Of a stretch of 64,000 nucleotides of DNA, positions 52,774 through 64,000 are shown one piece after another. The DNA is from Larimichthys crocea (taxonomy: Eukaryota > Chordata > Actinopteri > Sciaenidae): positions 16,840,871-16,904,870 of the forward strand of contig NC_040032.1 in assembly GCF_000972845.2 (NCBI RefSeq). The letters run 5' to 3'. The stretch's first letter is position 1, and the number at the start of each line of letters is the position of its first letter. A program made the translations under genes and the position numbers. Under the pieces are notes generated by a model, which was not told the DNA's origin, did no database searches, and saw nothing but the letters and a program-made list of their open reading frames with translations.

Positions 52774-55383
52774 CGCTGAAATGTTCAGTAACGTTAAGAC
52801 TTAGCCTGCTAGCGTATGCTAACTGTAACTCGGGGCCTAAGGGTGTCAAAGCAGTTATCCCGGACCAAATTCAGCCGTAAAGGTGACGTCGTGTGCTACA
52901 TATCACTGGAAAAGAGTGTACTGTAAGTATGACATCTCTCATCACATTATCCAAAACCCCCCTTTTCCTCCATTTCATCCCCTCACAACTCATGATGCTG
53001 TTGCTAATTCAGTTTTTTTTTCTCCTCTCCTCTCCTTGTGTTGTATTGACGTGTCAGCTACTCAGCTGATGAATGCAATAACAAAGCGACACTTAAGTTA
53101 ATTCAACAGTTCAGCAGGTCCTCCTGTTAATGGGATTAATGCTGTGTGTTGCACGTCCATGTAAGTTTGCTTGTTAATCTTAATCTGAGATGAGAGTTCA
53201 GTCTACGCTTTGCTGTTACTTACTCTGATTTGACTCTGAAATAATCCCACTTTAAGTAGGATAAGTCTGTTTAAAGTTTCAGACAATTTAACGAGGAGAA
53301 AAACTCACATCAGTAGCGCAAAGATGGTTCAAACCAACCAGTTATAAACAAGGAGGCATCGCATCTTCATCCATCATTCATGTATTCATCATTTCATGCA
53401 GCTATATGTTGTATATGTTGCGTTGCAAGGCAGTCATCCGGATTGGCGTATTCGTGACCGTACACCACTCTGGGACGCAAAGGGTAATCGTCCGTGTGTC
53501 CCTAACTAGTTCAGTACTCTGAAATGACATGATAAATTATTGTTTTTCTTGTGATGCGATGGGATAACAGATAAAGGAAATTGCTCGATAGCAATGAGAC
53601 ATCTGTCACTCTTGGTGAAGTGTTGACTTGAAGACGTTGTGGAGAATTTTGCTGGTTGTTTGTTGGTGTCATGATTATCAGCCAGCGTCCAGCCCTAGCA
53701 TGTGGAAATGTCTAAAGAGAGTCAAACAGTGCCATGATCTCATATTGTTGACAGTTCACCGGGACTTTCCCTTGGTTATTTTTGAGCGTGTACATCATGA
53801 TAAACCTCTTTATTTATTCTGTGGTTTTCAGCTCAGACGTTCTCTCATGGCCCAGATACCGCAATGATTAGGCGTTGTTGTAGCCACAGTTTGAAGCGAT
53901 AAGACAACAAAAGGGAATGTCCACCTTTTGTAATAAAGACTTTCTTTTGTATTTCAGCCTCCTGCTGGATTGTTTTTGCACTGATCTCTTGAGTTGTCTT
54001 AATTTCAAGATATCTACATAACCGTGGTGCCATTTCTCACCACTTCATACAGGATACTCTGTAGGGTCAGCAATGTAAAAGATGGCTTCAGGGCCTTGCT
54101 TCACTTGTTGCTATGAAACAGAGCTACACGAGCCTGTGCATGTGCAGAGCTAGTCTGGAGGTCTTGCTGAGTCTAAGCCTGTGAATCTGGAGGTGGAAGG
54201 GAAAGGATTGGAGGAGCTCTGCTACCTTTTTAAACATGTACTGATGTGGTCCTAAAATGTCTTACATGGCAGTGGGCTGTGTGAGTTAACCACCGTGGTT
54301 CCTCGGCATCCCCCCTTTGTCAGCCTGTTGTTTTAAATGTTTCATCCTCATCATGACATGATGTGTAAAGGTGACCCTCAAAATATCGTTTAGGGTCTTG
54401 CTAGTGATGTAGATTTCTAACTTAAATCCTTGTACCAACGTTGTGGGAGAGACACGCTGATCATCATTTGTTTCACACTCGGATGTTTATGTTTCTTTTT
54501 CAGTGGTCAGCACAGATCGAGGTCTAAGCAGTGTCTTTTTTTTTTTTTTATTGCAAAATATGCTGCCTCAAAAGTTTTAGTGTAGAGTTGTAGTGTAGCT
54601 GTACGTGTTCTGCATTTACTGACTGCCTGAAGAGAGATGATGAGCTGTGTTTGTGTTAGTCGTGACTGGTAAAAAGGAGTTAGCTGATGACAAGGCTGTG
54701 TTGCTAAGCAACCCACATCATGGGCTGCGCCTCTTGAAGCTCGAAGCTGGCTGTATTCTACTCTCTGCAAGACTGGGGAGGGTGGAGGGTGGTGGGGGGG
54801 CGAATGCAGTCTTGTGTTTCGTGTTCATTAATGCAGGTGTTATTATTGAGATTATATGATCATCAATATAAAAAAATGTACACCTGGAGCTGGTGTTTTT
54901 ATACCGCAGCCTCCACTCAAGTCCTACCACAAAACAGCTTTTTCTTCTCCGAGGAATTCCTTTTAGTTCAGATAGTGTGTCAGAGAGCTGGAGGCGCAGG
55001 GATACACTGTCCAGCCCACACTTTTGTCTCAGGTTATGTTAACTCATGCACTCACTCCGTGTGTGTGTCTGGCTCCGGCGTTGCTTGTGAGACCAGTAAG
55101 GCTTTTGTGCTCATAGAGGCGAGGGTTGATCTGCAGAACATTCACAGGTTTTTGTGCAGGAAGGTTTTCATTTTAAATACAAGCAAGCCAGTTAGAGCAG
55201 GTAGCTGGGTGGAGGCTATCTGTTGCATCTATATTTTTCAGTGACTTATACGATGTTTATTGTGGGAAAAGTACCAAAGTGGATTTATGTAATAGTCACA
55301 TGCTGATGCTTTTATCACCTAGCACCTAAATAAGCACAATCCTGTTCAGATTTGTTAGTAACGCTCTCCCTACATACCATTAG

Positions 55384-55566
55384 ATGTCCAGTGTGTAAGC
55401 TTTAGGAGTATCTGTTGGCAGATATGGAATTTAATATTTAATAGTATGTTTTTACTAGTGTATAATCACCTGAAAATGAGAATTGTTTTGGTTTCATTGT
55501 CTCATAATGAGCCCTTTAGTTCTACAGAGAGAGCAGGTCCTCTTCCATGGAGTTGTCCATACTACA
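55384..55566. repeat. MITE-like dispersed repeat, opposite orientation to the 27.3-kb copy
   Basis: Starts with 'tgtccagtgtgtaagctttaggag' (first 20 bases are the diagnostic part) and ends with 'gagcaggtcctcttccatgg'. The reverse complement matches the copy at 27294-27490. Confidence 0.55.
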
Positions 55567-57394
55567 GTAAACATATGTGAAAGTTAACCTATAAGATAAA
55601 TCTGCATTTTTTAATTAAACTTGTGCTAAGAAGTTAAATATGTGCATAGAAATTAAACATGTGCATGAAAATTTCACATGTGCAGAGAGGTGAAACGTGA
55701 AGAAATTAAACCTGTGCTAAGATCTTCACAAATAGGAAACAATATAAATGTAAAAATAGTCATGGCATTTAGCAAAGGTAGCCATATTACACGAGAGCGT
55801 GTGCTTTAACGTTAATATTGGTGCGACGGTGAGGCGGTCAGGACTGAGACAACTCCACAGTGTTGTGAAGCCCGACAATCAAAATGTATTGTATGCATAA
55901 GAAGATCGATGTATTGTTTCCAAAATTCACAACATGTTTTTTTATCAATCATGTTTTATTTGGCGACTTTTAGTTCTTCAAAAACATTTTCTCTGCTGTC
56001 ACTGAACTGTTTGATCTCCGGCGTGCTGCACACACGGGAGGTTCACACTTGTATGAACAAGGCGGTCTAACAGCAACATAAAATACAAAATATTAATTGA
56101 AAAAAGTTGAAATTCACCTTTATTAAAAGTTGACTTCCAGTGTACTTATTCATATCTCTTTATATATTTCCAGGATTTAACAACGTAGAGATAGCGGAGT
56201 ACTATTTTTAGAGATGAGTCAGGTGTGATTTCATGGAGATTTTAGCACCGATCTGGTTGCTTGGTTGTAACTATTTGTTGTATACAACAAAAACAACAAC
56301 AGTCCACAAATCCAACACCGCTGTAGATGCTTTGCTACAGTTTGACTGTGCATTTTGTTACGTCTTACAGCTTTAAGTACATTATTGGTTATTAGTAAGT
56401 GAGTTTACAGGAGTGACTCAACTTTCCACTGACAGTCAGACAAAAACTATAGCCTGCAGACTGTTTAACCAGTCAGCTATACGAAAAAAATGCAAATGTA
56501 ACAAAAGTTTAGATTTGATTAGTTTGCTTGAACCACAAACCACAGTCAGAACGAGAAAACGTGTGCGTTCATACTCCGATCGGCCTCTTTTCTCACGTTG
56601 CCGCGTTTTTTTGGTAACTTGTTTATTTGTGTAGGAGACTTATTTGTTCCACTTTATCCAGATAGCACTGTTTGTCGTAGGTGAAAGATTTATTGGTCTA
56701 CCACAAGTAGGGTGAAAGCCTACGACTGCATTATCTTACCGTGTGAATGCAGTATACAGAGGTTCCCACTGACTTAGGTTGATTACGTTTATTTGACATG
56801 AACAGTGCATATTAATAACATAAAATATGCCAGAATTAGCCGTCTGTAGTCCCCAAATTTACAACATCATTTGACAAAATCAACATGAATCCAGCTTTAT
56901 AACAATAGTGACGATAGTGTGGGTCGTCCCTCTAAAGGGCGGGTGAAACAGAAAGAAGATAGGTTCACAAATTTAACTGCCTTTATGTGGGTGTACTTGA
57001 AAGTTCATAAAAAGATCGAGCTAACAAACCAGAAACAGAGCATGTGAGCATATTTAATGTAAACCCTGTTTTAAGCTGTATGATAAAGCTCTTTGTATGT
57101 GCTGCACACAGAGAGGTTATGGGATGTCGTACTAATCCAGCCACTTACTTACAGTGGTACCAAAATGAAACAGGAACGTGAGATTTAAAAAAAAATGCAT
57201 TTCAAAGCAGACTTGAATGTAAGAATACACATTATTTTAAGGTGAAGTAAAGCTGAAACAATGTTACTAATTGATTTTTTTTTCTTTCCTCTCTTTCAGG
57301 GTTTAATAGTCTGATTTTGCCTGCCCACATAGGGGAGACCGTGTTACTTTGGCTCTACACAGAGAGCCTGTAGCGCTATAATCCAGCACTGAGT

Positions 57395-57465
57395 ATGATG
57401 ATTCCCTGGTTGCGGTGGAGGTGAGGAAGCATGGGGTGGAAATCTGAGGTGTCAAGACGAACGTG

Positions 57466-57466
<1 letters not shown>
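57395..57466 (+). promoter_or_regulatory. zc3h12b: Two uORFs in the zc3h12b leader, the second overlapping the start codon
   Basis: uORF1: ATG at 57395, stop TGA at 57422-57424 (9 codons). uORF2: ATG at 57431, stop TGA at 57464-57466 (11 codons). The uORF2 stop shares its last base with the main ATG at 57466, giving TGATG. This stop/start arrangement is the kind used for termination-reinitiation. Both lie in the exon that begins at 57300. Confidence 0.6.
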
Positions 57467-61575
<4,109 letters not shown>

Positions 61576-62639
61576 GCAGTTAATCTTATTAAACATTCAG
61601 AAGTTACATGAGGAGGGAAACGCGGATTTTAATGATAGGCACTTGTTAAATGTTGCTGTATGCGCAACATCTGCCCTCAGGAGTTTTTTTTTTTAATGTC
61701 ACTGGTGTAAAACATCTGGTGATCAGATTTTCCGTCACTAAGATGACATGGAAGTAATCAGCCTAAAGGAAGTTTGTCTAATAAGTTATCTCAAATTGTA
61801 AGATGTTTCACATATGAAAGCTACCTTTTTTTTATATGAAGTGTGGTGCAGTTGAGATGAGGTAACACCTTATTAGAAAATCATAACACATTCATAGTAC
61901 CTGAGCAGGAGCCGCATAGCAGCACGATTAATCATTAATTCTTGAAAATAACGTCTGATAACATTTGGCTGAACTGCTGCATGTCCCTTTGATCAATTCT
62001 TAATGTGTTCCTGTTTATTTAATTGATTAAATGTTCTATAAAAATGATGTATGTAGTCCCAAATTGTTCCATACTTAATCAATCAGAATTTTTTGAATAA
62101 ATAATCACAGGAATAAACTGTGTCAAATATAAATTATATGACTCACTTATGAAGTCTTATTTTGTCATTCAGATTTTTATTTCATAACTGACTTAAAATG
62201 TGGCTTTTTTCCCCCAGTTACACTTAATCCACAGCCAATCAGATGCCCTCCTTGGCTCTCTTAAGCAAGCAAGCAAGCTTAATAACTTCTACTAGATTTA
62301 ACCAATTAGCCTCTGTTAACTAGAGCAACAACAATGTCCACACATGCTACCTAAGTAGCTGGCTAACTAGCAAGATGTGGTTATGAGTTTGTTTGTTTTT
62401 TTTGCTCGGCTCAAGTGAAGAGACAGAGTTAATGGCAGCAGCTAACATTAGCTAGTTAATTCAAGACCCCTAAAGGTCAGACAGACGGATTGCATTTCTC
62501 TGTGGTTGCTCAAGCCAACATGAGCTAGTTAGCTGTTAACACTGGCTGTTCACTGTTGTTGGGTTATATTCTCAGGCCACAAGCCAACCTAGCTAAGCTT
62601 TAAAAGTTTACTTACTTAGGGATTGTTGTTGCTCTAGGT
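61576..62639 (+). other. zc3h12b: zc3h12b 3' UTR
   Basis: Non-coding sequence after the stop. Two AATAAA hexamers, at 62096-62101 and 62112-62117, are candidate polyadenylation signals about 530 bases past the stop. Beyond that is unassigned intergenic sequence. Confidence 0.5.
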
Positions 62640-63051
62640 CACTGGTTTCCAACCTGGGGTCTCAACCCCCAGAAGGGGTCGCCAAAGCTCACTGCCTTCT
62701 TTAAGAGTTAAGTAAACTAAACAGTTATTTTAAAGTTGAGATGATTATTTGAGCTATAAAGTAAATACATGTGACAGGATAAAGGCAGGGTGAAGCTATT
62801 GTGTATTCACAGAGGCTTCACTTTTCTGAACAGCCTCATTCTGTACAACCCTAAAACAACCAAAGCACTCAAAGAACAATGAGAATAAAACATTGAGGAA
62901 GCCTATTAAGTAGATATGATTGTTAAACAGTAAAAAAAAATCTGCAATAATAAAATACAGACAAAGAATTGTATAAAAAAGATCCTAAAATATGTCTCTT
63001 AGTTAGGGGTCATCAGTGGGGCCCCTGAAGGATAAAGGTTGGTAACCATGG
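62640..63051. mobile_element. Short hAT-like element downstream of zc3h12b
   Basis: 8-bp target duplication CTCTAGGT at 62632-62639 and 63052-63059. Imperfect terminal inverted repeats: left CACTGGTTTCCAACCT, right (reverse complement) CCATGGTTACCAACCT. The left end continues 'ggggtctcaacccccag', like other vertebrate hAT elements. Length 412 bp, no coding frame. Confidence 0.75.
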
Positions 63052-63059
63052 CTCTAGGT

Positions 63060-64000
63060 AATGGAGGCTAAATGTGGTAGTGGATGAAGAAGTATTGAAA
63101 TAAACTGTTTTGCACAGACAACATCATAATTTGAACCTTATTTAAACCGTAATCTAATCATAACTAATGTAGCTAGCTAGCATAATATTAAACCTCGTCC
63201 TTGTGTTAATCAGTGTGAAGTGCATCAATAAACAGGTTAGTTACATGGCAACACAGTCAAATTAGGAAGTAATAACTCTGCAACATCTCCCACATTTGCC
63301 TTATTAAACCAGACACAAGAGTACGCCAACATTGGACACCGTGTAGCTTTTATGAAGATCTTGTTCAGGCCCTGTGAATGTGTTATGAAAGGCATCTAAA
63401 GTGTTTCTGGTGCAGTGGAACTATAAATAACCTTGCTTAGGTCTGCCTCTGCTGTAAATAATTCTTGTGACTTTTTTGTGCGTTTATTTTGATGATAAGT
63501 AAGGGAGGTAGACACATACCTCACAGCATGAACTATGACATTTAATGGCCTTATATCTGAATGACCTCACGCTTTAGTCCTTGTCTGACCGGTTTCAATG
63601 AAAGTCTTTGTCATTGAAGCCTCCTATTTTCAAATGTAAAGCACTAGCTCAGTATCTAAAGAGATATATTTTCTCAGCCTCACTTAACAAAGCTACTATT
63701 TTGGTAGAATTTGATAGTGCACAAAGCAAGCCAAAAAAGAGATTTGACTTGTATACACGTGCACATACCTATGTAAATATAATCACACAAAAGCCATTAT
63801 TTCAAAGTCATTTATAAGCTGCTAAATAATGCCAAAAAAAGATAGAATTTATATAGTGTCAGTATTCTACATAACTTTACATTTTGGTTCACAGAATTCG
63901 AGATTATAGGATAAACTAACATCTGTGTTTGGATAATTTCCTATGGTGTACTGTATATTTACCTTTCTGATTTTATTGGATTCTATGTCCAGGATTTTCC
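63060..64000. other. Intergenic sequence to the window end
   Basis: AT-rich, no gene, RNA gene or clear repeat recognised. Confidence 0.5.

Larger units (their letters stand above)
52377..57299. other. zc3h12b 5' intron / upstream region
   Basis: Contains a (TG)n microsatellite at 52746-52773, a MITE-like repeat at 55384-55566, and another dispersed-repeat fragment at about 56771-56945 ('tgaacagtgcatattaataa', 'agaattagcc'). No further gene recognised. Confidence 0.5.

Noticed and set aside
54789..55244. 151-codon plus-strand frame in the zc3h12b upstream region
   Set aside because: Cys-rich, low-quality composition, no homologous motif and no matching splice sites.

Overview
This window is nuclear DNA from a teleost fish, most likely a percomorph. 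The evidence is multi-exon genes with GT-AG introns and vertebrate-type proteins, AT-rich introns full of simple repeats, and several fish-style dispersed repeats and short hAT transposons. There is no bacterial, viral or organellar gene content. I spliced the genes by hand, and the reading phase closes across every junction used.

Layout, left to right. (1) 590-4608, minus: nufip2, 3' end outside the window. (2) 10038-16495, minus: a complete glycine receptor alpha subunit, closest to alpha-4, in 10 coding exons (479 aa). (3) 18217-28389, minus: complete aifm1 (apoptosis-inducing factor) in 21 coding exons (785 aa). It carries an extra Pro/Glu-rich linker of about 179 residues between its membrane anchor and its FAD domain, encoded by five symmetric phase-1 exons. 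(4) 31138-39412, plus: complete gab3, a PH-domain docking adaptor (513 aa). (5) 45564-48677, plus: amer1 (WTX), one 1037-aa coding exon with a 5' UTR exon near 43 kb. (6) 57466-61575, plus: zc3h12b (a Regnase/MCPIP-type RNase), five coding exons, 848 aa. Between these lie introns, UTRs and repeats.

Five of the six genes have human orthologues on the X chromosome (GLRA4, AIFM1, GAB3, AMER1, ZC3H12B); NUFIP2 is on human chromosome 17. The window is therefore a condensed teleost version of human X-linked content. The genes do not form one pathway: synaptic inhibition, mitochondrial import and cell death, receptor signalling, Wnt regulation and mRNA decay are all represented.

The most unusual points are the aifm1 linker exon cassette with its in-frame minisatellite, a 93-bp in-frame exon in the M3-M4 loop of the glycine receptor, a 1.46-kb hAT element that has split a minisatellite just upstream of amer1, two further hAT elements with perfect 8-bp target duplications in zc3h12b, an inverted and tandem repeat cluster downstream of amer1, and uORFs placed tightly against the start codons of zc3h12b (stop and start overlap as TGATG) and amer1.
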